A DNA stretch of 64,000 nucleotides from Phallusia mammillata (GCA_003260075.1 QLIY01000266.1:62001-126000); one strand, 5' to 3'. Positions 12,509 through 25,619 are shown, counted from the first letter of the stretch. Numbers and translations: made by a program. Notes: generated by a model not told the origin, from the letters alone.

Positions 12509-15500
12509 ATGCAATATACGAAGGAACAGATCGAATTGATTCGAGGTTCATGGGAACAAATGAAGGAGATGGGCATGCAAGAACTCGGCCTACTTATATT
12601 TCACAGGTACGAAGGGCGCGTGTTCGAATCTCGAGAGAAACACACAGTGAAAATGGAAAAGAGACGCAGCGATATGTAAAACTGCGGCCGGGTCTGGCTT
12701 AAATTTGTTTAGGTTGCTTTGAGTTTAGTTGAGTTTATTTTCCTTGGTAAAAGAAATCATATAAGTGACACAATAGCGCTCAAACAACCACCAAGCCGGA
12801 AATAGCTGCGCAACGTTACAACGTTATGGAGCGCAAAAACGTGGAGGGCACAAATGGTGGATAATGGGTAAAAGCGCTGCGGCTACACCTTATTATAAAG
12901 CGGGTAGGACGTTGGTGGGACAAGTAAAGGGACCCTAAAAAACTTTTTTCTGGGGCTTTCTCAGAAAACACAGACAAAGTGACAAAGAGCGGCAGTGAAG
13001 GCAATTACGTCACTAAATTCCTGTTACGTCATGATGTTTTTTTGGCATAGTTGAATTGTGATAAAATGAGCACAAAATTGTTCACGAACGTGATTTGTTT
13101 TTTTAATAAAAAAGTCAAAAGTCAACAAAGGCTTTAAAAAGAGCAATTGCAAGGACTGCCAGGCATATTCCACAATAGGACAAAATCTACTCTAGTCTCC
13201 ATTAAACATGTTGGCACCCAGCCGACATTAAAGTGCATAGATTTACCACAAAATCGAAAAGGGGGGGGGGTAGGAATTGCAAGGACTGACAGGCATATTC
13301 CACAACAGGACAAAATCTACTCTAGTCTCCATTAAACATGTTGGCACCTAGCCGACATTAAAGTGCATAGATTTACCACAAAATCGAAAAGGTTTGTAGG
13401 TACCTCATATAATTGTCGAAATAATCGTGAAATTCAGACGTTTCCGCCTTTTTATCGACCCCCAACTGTTCAGAGCTGAGTATCTGAAAGGTCTAGACGC
13501 CAAAACCGACAAAAGCTTTATTGATTTTTTCTCCCCTTTCACCGTCACCCACACGGAGCGTGTTAGCTTGTTTTGTTTTATTGACCCCCAAACCATAGGT
13601 TTGTTATTTTGCCCTTTTGCTTGCGTTATCACCGCAACGGGAAGGGTAGAGCTAGTAAATAAGAATGCAACATAAATGGTTTGCTAAATTCCGATATGTT
13701 ACGTTAAGGGCTTAGTTATTTAAATTAACACTGGGACGCAAGAAACTAAGCTGAGTTTGTTGTCTTATAAATTGGTTATTATATTTGATTATAAAACCTC
13801 ATCCCAATACTCACATAGTTACAAGTTGATCATGTAGCCATATGTACACGATGATATATATGCCCTCAAAACCTGTGCTTTGGGTTGTTGTGGGGACACT
13901 TATATAAATCTCACCTAAATCATGAGCATTGACCAAAGACCTCAGATAGTTTCAAATAACACACAAAATGTTATGACCAACTTCGAGTTTGCAAGGTTAT
14001 TTACAAAATATGGAACAGTTTTCAGTGTGTGATAAATACGTACCCACCACTTCAACACAGTTTCCTTTTTTTAAACTATCAATTTATATTTGCTATTTAT
14101 CTCATAAACATTTTCTATCATGTCAGTTAACCTGCTAAAATTGACCCTGATTCGTTTCATCCATTACAAGGAAGCATGGAGACACGTCATCGGTTAGTTA
14201 GGGTGCATGGAAGGGGAGGAGGCTGAAGAGAACTGCTTTGAGGGTCGGAAAATATTGATGTCCTCCTGACTGTAGCATATTTACAATTATTTTTTAAAAA
14301 ACCTTGCAACCTCTTGTCTTTACGAAGCACATAAAATAATCAGTTCTTTTTTATTCAAATGCAATTAGAGAATGCATGATAGAGACATTTAGAGAATGAT
14401 ATTTTGTGTCGGTTTTGGCGCGGTTCATTTCGGTATTGACTGCTTCAGTAAATGAGTTCAAGTGAGATTAGAACCCGCCACCTCTTGAGTTTGAGTCGTC
14501 GACAAATTTAATGCAGCGATTAATTTAACTCCATGTGTTTGGTTTTAGATTACTGAACGAGTCGACTTTCATCCGAAAACTTTTCTACAACATAGAAATC
14601 TCACCGGAAGAAGATCTGCCTTTAGAGAAGATGAGGAATAGGCGAAAAGTTAAATCCCATGCGACGAGGTAATCTTTCCTACTTGTATAACGTTAATTTT
14701 ATTATTGTGTTACGTAGGTTGTATTTCGCAGAAGTCTAATGTAAGGGGGGGGGGATTTCCTACTTGTATTACGTCATTTTTATTATTGTGTTACGTAGGT
14801 TGTATTTCGCAGAAGTCTAATGTAAATTTATTTCGTAATATTTTGTTTTATAGTTGTCTTTTTTTGTTTTTAATGATTTTTTTTTATTGTAACTTTGTTA
14901 CGTCATTTTTGTTTTATAGTAGTGTGACGCCATTTTTGTTTCACACTTGTGTGACATTAAGGGAGTGAAAAAGGTTAAGGGACTGTGACGTGAACAACGT
15001 CACAAAAAATAGTTGATTGACAGGTTATGACCAACATGATCACGTCCGCAATAAATCCAAAGCCATATGGAACTCCAATCCAGAATTACGGGGGGGGGGG
15101 CGTAAACAACGTCACAAAAAGTAGTTGATTGACAGGTTATGACCAACATGACTACGTCCGCAATAAATCCAAAGCCATATGGAACTCCAATCCAGAATTA
15201 CATCAACCTAATTAAAAGTGCGGAAATCCCAACCACACAGGAGAATTAAAACGTCAGAATTACTTGCGTTGATTTGACAGGGGCAATTTTTTTAACACTT
15301 TTTTGATTGAATTTGCAACTAACGAATCGATACCTTAATAGAATAACTCCTTGTAATACATTTTCTAACAAAGCAACGTCTGTGATGTAACAAAGCACAG
15401 TGTGAAGTTGACAAGACAATAATTTTTCCGCTAATGGGTTATCTCAATTCGTTGATCACAGAGGCCATTATTACTTGGCAGTTCCATCAACTAGCACTTC

Positions 15501-17385
15501 ACCTGCGAGGCGGTTCGGGAACGCAGACCTCGTGAATAAATTATTGATGTGCGCGCATGTTCATTGTGACGTCATAGTGATACTTTGTCACAATGCAAAA
15601 TCGAAAGAATGGATGTCGAATAGACTCGATAACACCGATCGATATAAAAACGTGAAGCCGGAGATATGAACCAGTGGGATTTGATACGATATATCAAACC
15701 TTATTGTTGTTGTGTTTCAGCTAAAATTATTTTTCCTTTTTTTCAAAAAAATTGTTTTTTTTTTCGTTTTTCAATGTTGTTAAAACGATTTTTTTAAAGC
15801 AATGATGCGCATTTAGAAAGAATGTCACTGTATTTTATAGTAATTTTGTTTTAAAAATATTTTATTATTTAAAACAAAAAAGAGTTAAATTTTCAGTTTT
15901 TGTCAATTTTACCATCATTGTAATACAAGCTCTGTTTTCAGTCGCGGAGTTTCTACAAACCAGTTTAATGATTTGATTTGAGATGTTTTTGAGTCTAACA
16001 AAACTTTTTCACTTATATTTCTTTTTCTTTTTATTTTTAGCATTGCGATGTCAATCACTAAGTACGTAGATTACCTCGATCACGAAGAAGAATTGGAAAA
16101 ACTGCTCCAAGAACTTGGAGATATTCACCTTAGAAAGCGAATTGATCCCGAATATTTCGAGGTAAGAACAATTTTTTGCAAATATTTTAGTGGAAACAGT
16201 GTTTCGTGTAAAAAAAAACTTTTAACACTTTTCTGCAACACGAAAATCAGATAACTCNTGTAACACGAAAATCAGATAACTCAAAAACTTACAAATTTCC
16301 TTTGTAATGTCATATAACAGAAATAGCATTATAGAAATAAAACTTGATTTATAAAAAGTATGCAATAGACTCAACATGTATGCTTTTCATCAACACTAAT
16401 TTTTGCACGGTTTTTCTGTGTTGCTGTTCAGGTGATGCTATACTTAGAAGCATTGATTGGCACCCGAACTTAAAAGCACTGCGCATGCAAAAATGGAACG
16501 CCGCCCTGCATGAAAATTAATCACCGGATTTGGTCTCATTATTTAATCAATGCGCGACAGAAGTTTTAGTCGAAGCAAAGTGCTCCTTTTTTAATATAGA
16601 CCAGTGGTAACCCTTTTTTTCTGTCACTCTGCGTACAGACATGGACTAATTAATAGTCAGCAACAAAATTGCGCTGTTGGTCAGTGCTTCCTGTAATACT
16701 GAGGTCGGCAACCTTTCAAACGCCCCATGCAAATTTCTCGTTGCCTCAGAATGACAGTAATTTGGAGTGCCAACGTTTTTGTGTCAGCGTGTAGTAAAAG
16801 CACCTTACGTGCTAACATTGGACCACACGCCAGGGGTTGCTGACCCCAGACATAGTAAGACAGGTATAGTGTAGGTCAGTGGTCAGCAACCGCCGGTCCG
16901 CGAGGAGTTTGTTACCGCGGCGTATTATTTTTCAAGTTAAATGCTATGAAACATTTTGCCCATGTACCCCGGGGATGATAAACTAATTTAGGCGTTTTCA
17001 TTGCTAGATATTTGTAGTTAAGTCCGGTACGCGACAAAATTTTAGTTTCAAAAACGGTCTGCAGTACAAAAAGGTTGCCTACCCCTGTTGCAGGTCATAA
17101 ATGAGATATCAAAATCAAACAGAAGTATACGTCTGTGTTATGTGTTATAACACAAAAGAACTAAAGAGGCGGCCAAGTTTTAATCGCAAAACGAAGACTT
17201 CCCGCAACATATTTTAAAGAAATATTATTTAACATTTTTAGTACCTCTTTCCGGTGCTTCTCCACGTGATCGGTACCAAATTGAATCTCTCGTCGAGCTC
17301 TCCGACCATACAGGCCTGGATAAAATGCTTCTCCTCTCTCAGAAACGGGATCACGGAGAGAATGAAGGGCCTAGAAAAGAAGTAA
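12509..17385 (+). CDS. Globin (complete, four exons)
   Basis: A 160-aa globin. Exons: 12509-12606, 14549-14668, 16041-16161, 17242-17385 (stop TAA). All introns are GT-AG. Helix A starts MQYTKEQIELIRGSWEQ. The likely distal histidine (E7) is His70 in KVKSHAT, and the proximal histidine (F8) is His102 in LGDIHLRKRIDPEYF; helices G and H follow from Tyr114. Introns fall at B12 phase 2, E10 phase 2 and G7 phase 0; the outer two are the classic animal globin positions. There is no signal peptide, so it should be intracellular. The start is the first in-frame ATG of the helix-A exon; an untranslated exon upstream is possible. The partial globin at 310-1037 is a tandem paralogue with matching splice phases. 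G-run joins lie in introns 1 and 2, so intron lengths may be wrong. Oxygen carrier, storage or redox roles cannot be told apart here. Confidence 0.93.
12805..12905. repeat. Dispersed repeat related to 52215-52310
   Basis: Shares the core CGTTATGGAGCGCAAAAA and the following GGATAATGG block with a second copy 39 kb away. It lies in globin intron 1. No coding potential or inverted termini recognised. Confidence 0.5.
13145..13390. repeat. Direct repeat joined by G10 (13145-13260 / 13275-13390)
   Basis: A segment of about 116 bp is repeated with only a few substitutions, separated by ten G at 13261-13270 plus four bases. It lies in globin intron 1. Confidence 0.8.
14675..14825. repeat. Direct repeat joined by G10 (14675-14744 / 14756-14825)
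   Basis: A 70-bp segment is repeated around ten G at 14745-14754, starting six bases after the donor of globin exon 2. The copies differ by a few bases. The exon itself is not included. Confidence 0.8.
14989..15201. repeat. Direct repeat joined by G11 (14989-15089 / 15101-15201)
   Basis: Two copies of about 101 bp with a handful of substitutions lie either side of eleven G at 15090-15100, in globin intron 2. Confidence 0.8.
16237..16282. repeat. Short direct repeat around a single N
   Basis: The 20-base string ACACGAAAATCAGATAACTC occurs on both sides of the lone N at 16258, in globin intron 3. This looks like an unresolved contig overlap. Confidence 0.7.
16877..17087. mobile_element. hAT-type MITE in globin intron 3
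   Basis: Termini CAGTGGTCAGCAACC and GGTTGCCTACCCCTG face each other over 211 bp. The flanking 8-mers (GTGTAGGT and TTGCAGGT) are only partly matched, so the target duplication is decayed or misplaced. A second, weaker inverted pair (GGTCGGCAACC / GGGGTTGCTGACCCC) lies at about 16702-16855. Confidence 0.6.
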
Positions 17386-19286
17386 ACGTTACTGAAACAT
17401 TATCCCTCGTTTTTCTAACCTATGACGTTGTCTTCTATTTATTTCACACGTTACGTAGGATACAAACCCTATCAAAATGAATGTATGCGCTTGTTACATT
17501 GATATTCACAGATAAAGTATCGTTTTGTCCAGCACTAGGCCGTTTAAACAATATGTTACATTTTTTTATATTGTTACTTTTGAGTTTTCGTTGACTACGC
17601 ATAAAGCTTGTAGCTGTGGGTGTCAGCAAGTTTTTGTATGGGTTTTAAATTGAAATTGCTAAATTTGGCTTCGGCCCAAATCAATCCGATATTCTAACGC
17701 GAAAAATTCGATCTTCGGTTTACCGCCTAAATAACGCTTAAAACAATTTTTGTTGAAAACTTCGTTTATTGTCAATATTTCAAAATTAAGCGAAATGTAT
17801 TTTAAACAAGTTTGTGCAGTCACTAGTTGCTTGTATGATCTCCTGAAATATTTTAACGGTTCTAAACTGGTTTAGAAATCTCAAACAACCGCTTTTGAAC
17901 AAAATACAGCACTGTATGAAAGATACATGTTTAAACATACACCGACCCAAAAGCAAAACACTGTAAAAAATTAGTGCAACAAGGTTTCGACCCAAGGCTT
18001 TTGCGGTTTTACTTATGTCTGTTAGAATATGACAGGAGGGTACAATACACGTTTGTTACACTGTCGTTTTTGTCTGTACAATCTTCTCCATTAAGTGTGT
18101 GTCACAAATGTCCTAATCATATTGCGATATTCCTGGTTAAAATTGGAAACAAAATATCAGAGCATAAATTCTGCTACTTGTCATTATTTTTTTGTATTTG
18201 TTCATAATATGTTAAAACCACAAAAATATTAGGTTTCTACATTTGAAAATAAAGCAGTGACAATGGAGTGTGCAATTAAGTTTGAAACATTCAACACTGT
18301 GGTACAAAATTCCAAGGCTACAGGCCCACCATAAGTCCCCATCGAGTAATTCATAAAATTGTTGGTGAAAAGCATCTGCTGATAGTCTTTAAGGGCAATT
18401 TGGCTATAAAATGATATATACAGTTGAAACTTTGTCTCTTACTTGCAAAATTGTCGAATAAATTTACTGTCGCGTCATTCAAACACAAGTCAACTTTTTT
18501 GTTGTTTGTTTTTGTGTTTTTTCGTATCAATCTGCACCCGTAGTTGTAACGGCAAATGTTGTTTTCAATTCAACTTTTTTGTGTACTCTGCTATTGTGTG
18601 CTGTTTCGGTTGTTTAGTTGAATAAATACACAAATCAAATCCATACTTGTTGTAAAAAAACTAAACGATAAAGTCATCAAGTCAGTTGCTTGGTAGATAC
18701 AGACTATTAAAACATAATGAAGTCATCAGATTTAAAAATTAGGGCAAAAATATCAAAATTACGTTGATTTTTAAATCAGTTTTCTTGTTGGGGATGTCAA
18801 ATTTTGTTATTATAGAATGGTAGGCTACATTATGGAGAACAGCAACAAGATGTACCATGTGAAGAAACCTAAATTTGTTTGCGCCATTGTGAACAAGGCC
18901 TAGTTTAAAAGGTAGAGTCAACAAACGTATCGATATGCAGCAAGGTATTGTTTGGAGCAGCGGTTCTTAACTAGGGGTATACCTCCCCTCCCCCCCCTCA
19001 ATGGGTATGTAGCACCAAAGTAAGGGGTGCCAGATAGGATTTTAAAACATTAAATATGACACCAGTAAAAATGTAAAAAGCTGTCATTTTACTTCGGGGC
19101 TTCGTGTCATTTTCGACAATTAAGTTTGCTGCCATTGTAGAAAAGGGGTACGAAAAATGTAAGTATAATGAAGGCCAGATCAAAACTTTGTGAAGACGTT
19201 GGTACGCTTCCACATCAATGTACACAAAGTTATAAATTTATTAACCCACGACGCTTCCAAGATCAGATCCCAGACACGTTTTTTTT

Positions 19287-19437
19287 ACGGGGTTCGAACC
19301 CAGGACTCTCCCGGGGACGAATCCCGATCAGGGTCCGGGGTTCGAACCCAGGACACTCCCGGGGACGAATCCCGATCAGGTTTATGTCTGTATGTGGGTC
19401 AGGCGCGCCGGACCATTCGGCCAAGTTCCTGCCCTCC
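19287..19437 (-). repeat. tRNA-derived SINE with doubled B-box end
   Basis: Read on the minus strand it starts GGGCAGGAACTTGGCCGAA and contains the A-box-like TGGCCGAATGG. The tail carrying GGGTTCGAACCCC is present twice in tandem (near 19290 and 19339), so the right half has been duplicated. It shares the body of the copies at 57576 and 60005. Confidence 0.65.
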
Positions 19438-22400
19438 CAGATACGTTTATAGTGTCTGTTGGAGTTTCACCTTGCTGATGCCACTAAGCGCATTCGTACA
19501 TAAAAATAAATCGCCAAGTGGTGACGCTAAAGAGCTAAAATTGATAGACTTATCTAGTGATTTACCGAATATTCTGTTTGTCGAATTCATTCGGACGAAG
19601 CAACTGCTTTTACAAAGATTCGGTTTCGGCCGAACAATTTGTATCCTAATGTAAAACAAAACAATCCTATTGTAGTAACACCACTGTTTGCCTGGAAAAA
19701 CAGCTTATGTTTTTTTGTCAATATAGTATAGCGTACGACTTCACGTGACGTCACAAATGATTCGGACAAAACTGCCAAATTTTCGGTTTCGGTCCAAATT
19801 TATTTAGGCCAATTCAGTGCATCCTTATACTAAAACCAGTGATTTACGAACTTACTTTTCTAGTAGCGTACATCCGGAGGTTTCAAAGTGTTAAGTACAA
19901 ACAATTTCCAGAATATATGCCTGTGTAACATATCCGGAAAATAGGTTACACTACAACAGCCACAATCACTTATTAGCCTAAGTCTTCTTTTTTATTCTTT
20001 GTTGTCATAAAAACATGTCAAATGCCAATGAAAAGTAACTATGGCACAACGTGCGCACGAGTTCACCATCGACAGCCTGAAAGTTCATGCTAAATAGGTT
20101 GGTTTTCCTCTCAACTAAAGTAAGCTTGCGTACCACATAAAAGGCCTTCGCGTACCACAGTTGGAAACCACTGAAATCCAACAGCAAGCCAGAAAAGGTC
20201 AGCCACTTTCTGAATAAACATTTATCGAATTGATATCCAAATACTAAAGCAAAACGATTCACAATGTTTTGCTACCTTGACACCAAAGTTGGTTATTTTG
20301 CGTTTAGCAGTAATATCATATTTTCACATCGAGAAAAAGACAATATATCATGTTCTGATGACCAGACATAGGCTGGAAACTAAAAGCGTGTTTAGTACAT
20401 GACCACGGCAGAAAAACACAAGGATAAAAAACCGAAAACGTGCTGACTTTAAAAGCCCTAAAAGTCAACACAAAACGTTTACAGTGACGTAATAAAACCG
20501 GAACAAGGTTCGCTGTTTTGCATGTGACGTCACAATGACTGACTGCTCGAAGCATTGTGACAGCATAATTAGAACTCGGTGGCTCTACAAGGACCTGCTT
20601 ATGATCACTGCGCGTATTTTGCTGTTTTGAAACGGATGCAAAGCGCGTGTTTCGCTTGGTAATGTTTATTATGACAGAAGTATTGCCGCAAGCTTATTTA
20701 TTATTTTAGTATTGAGCATGATTTGAAAAGTCAAGTGAGGACCTCTTAAATATAGGATAAACTTTAGACAGGAGTCAGGTGTCATACGTTGTACATTTGT
20801 AGCCATTTACTACAACATGTTTACATTTATTTATTTACATTGTTGATTTCAATATTGTAAGCAGAGATTAATTTTAAAATAAATACAGCAGGAGTTTTTG
20901 TATGCACAGCATTTTCGCACTTCTTATTGCATTTTGATATTAACAACATCAATTATTAAAACGTTTTGCAGTAAAAAGACTTCATTAATGCCCAATAGCA
21001 ATTAAATTTTTAATCAAAAGATTAATTTATCTTTATATGTTTGGGTCATTAGTCAGTTAAGTTGCCAAGCTAAGCCATTGCTGGGCAACAATATTTCACA
21101 TATACTTCTAAATATAACCCCGCAAATATACCATGTCGTCGATCTTACGTCACAGATGAATTAACAAGTTGGATCAAGTTTATACACAGTAGCGTAATAA
21201 GCACAAGTTTGTACTTTAGTTTTTGTCCTAAAACCTTTACAAGCAGATGTTTTGTGGCAGTATTCTTTCATGCATAGTGTAAACAAACTAGTTGCCTGGT
21301 GTTTATCCCTGTTACGTACATAATCGTTGTGTATGGCGGATGTTACGTGTTAAATAAGGCGTGGATGTAAGACACGCTTGCCATGCAAAACATGCAATGA
21401 AACCTTATGGTACAGGGCGGCCATTACCTTTACTATTGCTGGCTGCATCCCAGACTTTTATTCCACTAGGCCGCTATTGCCCCCACTAGGTCAAGTTCAG
21501 CAGATGGCTAGGTTCGTCGTTTGACCTGTAAAATAATTTATAACTAATCACTTTCCAAACCAAAAAAGCGGTTTTTGGCATGTAACATCTGCTAGTATAG
21601 ATAGACACCTAAAAATTTAGGGCTACAGCCTTTACTTTTTAATGTTTCAGAAAAAAAAGTGTTCTATCATATTTTCGAATTTGTGTGTACCAACAACGGC
21701 AAAGTTTGCGACCTATTTGTTATGTGTAATAGTATTTCAGTTGTGAGAGACATACACTTTGTACGTGGGCCTTAATAGCAGCAGATAACTTATTTTAATA
21801 CAAAAGTACGTAACAATTCGTGTTCACAGTAGCCAGCTATGAACCCACGTTCGGTGCCACAATGGGTTTTCGCACAGTTCCAAAACCTTTAATGGGGCAC
21901 GGTATGGTCCGTTTTAGCCTTAAGGTACAGTTTAACTGTGGGGCCAATTACAATTGTCAAAATTAGATCGCGGGCCGCACCTGTGTATAGCACAAAGTGA
22001 TTTTACGTCGTTGCTTACCAAATATGCTCGAATATAAGTATAATTCGCATTTGATTCTAGCCACTTTTTGCCAGGTCGGGGGGGGGGGTGGGCCGCAGGT
22101 TGCCCACCCCTAACCTAGTCCTTGCGAAAGTATTGAAAAGATGTTTTCGTCAAAAATATGGACTGCAAGCGTATAAAATTGGAATTGACTCCAGCCATAT
22201 TGACACTAATACAAAAGAATATACAAATAGAAGCCAGCGTGACTAGACGTTAAAATTGCTTCCTGGGCAAATATCTATAACCCTAAAGAAAAGAATAGCG
22301 ACATAAAAGAGGTTTAATTTTGAGAGCAATATACTGAACTTTATGCACAAAGGGATAAGAATTTATTTCCTGCTACATTTTAGATGTGTAATGTACAGGC

Positions 22401-22441
22401 GGAGTCTGCTCATTGTTTGACAGCAAAACATAAATATATAG

Positions 22442-22671
22442 TCATGACAAGGCATTCGCTTTAAGGGGATTTGCCCTCGATTGTAAAATATCACAAAATA
22501 TGAGGGCAATGACAGCCACAATTCCGTGGATATTGTAAACCGAAACCACTATTGTTTCATAGCAGAAAAGCCTTGGGCATTGTGATACTGTAATAAGAAG
22601 GAGAGAAACGGTAGCGACAAGTTTAATTATGTCCCCAGGGCAAGAACTAAAACCATAACCACCTTCATTAA
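22442..22671 (-). CDS. Possible last exon of an unrecognised membrane protein
   Basis: Read on the minus strand, a pyrimidine-rich tract ending in CTAG (22672-22675) is followed by an open frame starting NEGGYGFSSCPGDII. Two hydrophobic stretches follow (KLVATVSLLLITV and a second around GIVAVIALIFCDIL), then a TGA stop at 22442. The acceptor and the first 15 or so codons recur 180 bp upstream (22852-22855) as NEGCYGFSTWPGDII before a stop. An upstream open stretch (22966-23283) has a Cys-rich segment GRCQVTCPDKNSRHRD and could be another exon. I do not recognise the family and cannot build a whole gene, so this may be a chance frame. Confidence 0.3.
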
Positions 22672-22990
22672 CTAGCAAAGTGGTAGGAAAAAACAAGGCG
22701 GCCAGTGGTAAAAGGCAGCACCATTGACTAGCTTTTAATATGAAAGCAGTTGTACTACATATAATGAAAGAAATTTATAGTTGCTTAGCGCTTTTGGGTC
22801 AAAAAATGATGTCTCCAGGCCATGTACTAAAGCCATAACAACCTTCATTAACTAGCAAAGTGGTAGGAAAAAAACAAGGCGTCCGTTAGCTATAGGCAGC
22901 GTCATTGACTATTTCTTTACATGTAAGCTGTTGTACAACAAGGAAAAAACGAAATATGCAGTTATTTAGGACTGTTGGGCGATAAAGCCA
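22630..22990. repeat. Diverged 180-bp tandem repeat
   Basis: Two units about 180 bp apart (starting 22630 and 22810) align throughout, with scattered substitutions and small indels. The best-conserved part is AACCTTCATTAACTAGCAAA and its surroundings. No G run separates them, unlike the other duplications here, so this one is likely a true genomic duplication. Confidence 0.75.
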
Positions 22991-24718
22991 TAAATAGATC
23001 CTAGCTTTTCTGTGTACATAGTTACACCTGTATTTGAGCGCACCCCAACGTTTAAGTCACGCGGAACGGGGCATTGTGGCGTCACACACGAAATAGCAGC
23101 GTCACGATGGCGTGAGTTTTTGTCAGGACAAGTAACCTGACAACGACCAGGCATAGAATCAGATTCGCTTTCTATTGATTTGAGTGCTGAAGACGTTTTG
23201 AAACTAGTAACAGTAAAACTCCTTAGACAGGTTGCAGTGTCAACATAGTCGCAAAAATGGTATGAACAGCATATGAACAGCATAAGAAGCTTTTACAAAC
23301 GTTGCACGCAAAGTGGAAAAAGGTTTAGGCTTAAAGCAAGAATATATGTAACTTCTAGTTGGCTTTTGAAATGCTCTAAAATCGACACACAAAAGTACTG
23401 TTGTCATATTAAGAACGTTTTAAGATGTTAATTGGTTTAAATACTGCAGACAGTAGACCACGGTGTCACTTAAGATAAGCAACCTTATTCTATCGTGTCT
23501 GGGTTTTGTAAAGTTTTTAGAAGTAAACTATGTGTAGGCTTTTTTACAATAAAGCCCCATCTTTCTAGGTGTACAAAACACACATTTGTAATCAAACGAA
23601 TGTTTCCCCTAATTTTCCGTGTGTATAAACATACATACAAGCTACATTGGCGGGATACCTTCAAGCATTTGTAAAGTTAGCTTCGTTTGTGTAAGATTTA
23701 AGGTTACGCTGGACACAGATATCCTCATGCGTTGACAATTAGCAAGCAGCGCGCAAAGCATAGCTTATCAGAGAGAAAAATTATTACATGCTTAACTTAT
23801 AGGTGGAATTGGACTGGTAAATTTGTAATTGTAACAACGGTTTGTCAGTCTATACAGAATTCCGCCGCCAAGCAACGGTATCGTATTGCAGGTTGGGTCA
23901 AATTACAAACGCATTCTCTGTTTACGTTAGGCATTAGCTACAGTACTGAATGGCGTTATTCTATAGACTCGTTGCCGAAGGGGGATAGAAAAGTCAAAGC
24001 GTGTAAATGAATTAGCCGTAAAAAGTCGTGAGTTTGTCTATGAATAAAAGCGTTTAGTCAAGTTTTTCTTTTACCTGTGGTTAATGTGGTGTAGATTACA
24101 TGTTTGAATGGGTGTGTTAGAGGCTACAACTTCGTTATAGAGCAGAGGTTTTCAAATTATAGTTTATTTAAAGTCTAGATTCACAGACGTGCAGATCACA
24201 TATTTCGCCAAACTTGTCAATTGTGCATGTATTAAACATCTGGTGTACACGCCACATATTCTGTATGTATTTTGTGACGTGATAACATACTCATGTGCTG
24301 GTTACGTAGGTTCATGGAAAGCTACTAGTGAAAAACGTAATTTAAGGTAGCAAATTAGTGGTAGGTGTGCCAGGAAGTCGAACGTAGTATTAGCGAATTA
24401 TTAGGGATAATTATAAATTGCAATATTCAACAATACATAGCTACAAGTTACAGTAACTAGCCGGTTTAGCTTATTATGAGCTTTAACAAATGCGACAGTA
24501 CAGTTTTGGCGGTAAATCTGTTTCTGTTTCATAAAGCGTTGTTTGTTTTTATTCCAGATAGATGTTTTGATTATATTAGTACTAGAATAAGTTAAAATCG
24601 CCATGCATAAAGTATAATATAAGAAAGTGGTGTATAGATTATGGTTTGATTTAATAAACATGGCTTTGTGTCAAGTGTAACACCAAACTTGCAATACCTT
24701 CCGAAGTGTAAAGTATTT

Positions 24719-24919
24719 ATGGCTTTGTTTTTTAATCCCGAGTTCACGAACTACAATGAGTCTGTGAAAGGTTTTCGTGAGTTTATGGCCACCTCTCACG
24801 ACATACGAACGTCTATATTGTTTTCATTATTATATATTTTCATTGAGTCCATGAAGGGGTATGTTGAGAAGCAAGTAGCCAGAGAATTGAAGTTGATAAA
24901 AAAGATCTCTATACAATAG
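24719..24919 (+). CDS. Hypothetical 66-aa frame
   Basis: An ATG-started frame encoding MALFFNPEF and ending with a Lys-rich tail (KLIKKISIQ). It includes a hydrophobic run ILFSLLYIFI. No family recognised, no splice context, and length close to chance in this base composition. Listed only as a possibility. Confidence 0.15.
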   Translation: MALFFNPEFTNYNESVKGFREFMATSHDIRTSILFSLLYIFIESMKGYVEKQVARELKLIKKISIQ

Positions 24920-24935
24920 CGCTTTAAAAGAGTTC

Positions 24936-25108
24936 AATCGAAACCAGCCTTTATAGGCTAAAACACTCGGACCGGGAAATTCATAAGCGTCACTACTGTA
25001 CACAATTGGAAGTGAAGGGGGGGGGGTAATCGAAACCAGCCTTTATAGGCTAAAACACTTGGACCGGGAAATTCATAAGCGTCACTACTGTACACAATTG
25101 GAAGTGAA
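24936..25108. repeat. Direct repeat joined by G10 (24936-25016 / 25028-25108)
   Basis: An 81-bp segment is repeated with one or two differences around ten G at 25017-25026. Confidence 0.85.
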
Positions 25109-25367
25109 ACGCCGTGCTATCATGAACAATGGTTATGGAAAAAATTCCATTTTTTACATTGGATCCAACGATCACGTTGTTAAACGGCGATTAAACATTG
25201 TAAAGTGACTCACGATCGTTGTCCATGACAACCCATTGTGACCTGGTGTAAGCATTGTGACGTACGCGCAAGGTTATAAAAGCGGTGTCGTGTTATCGCA
25301 AACAGGTATACTGCCTGGCTCTACGCTTTAGTGCACACACCTTTCACACTTGTTTACAGACCTACGG

Positions 25368-25619
25368 CAGTTTTATTCATTCAGAAAACTGTGTTTGGAT
25401 TTAGGTCATGTATCACATGTGTTGATACATTTTACAGCCATTGTTTGGGGGGGGGGTTTTGCCTGAAATGACAAGCTTGTCCATCCAAACCAGTTTGCGA
25501 CGCTTTTTAAGTAAACCAAGCGTGTCTGGGGGGGGGGGGGCAGTTTTATTCATTCAGAAAACTGTGTTTGAATTTAGGTCATGTATCACATGTGTTGATA
25601 CATTTTACAGCCATTGTTT
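25368..25619. repeat. Direct repeat with two G runs and an island between
   Basis: A 79-bp segment (25368-25446) recurs at 25541-25619 with one substitution. Between them lie ten G (25447-25456), a 71-bp unique island, and thirteen G (25528-25540). The island looks like a small contig held between two joins. Confidence 0.8.

Noticed and set aside
19168-19654. 154-aa frame
   Set aside because: Runs through the SINE; the peptide with repeated GVRTQD is SINE translation. The frames at 59965-60274 are the same case.
22078-22088. Eleven-G run as another duplication joint
   Set aside because: No direct copy flanks it; the following GGGCCGCAGGTTGCCCACCCC looks like a hAT element end, so part of the run may be natural.
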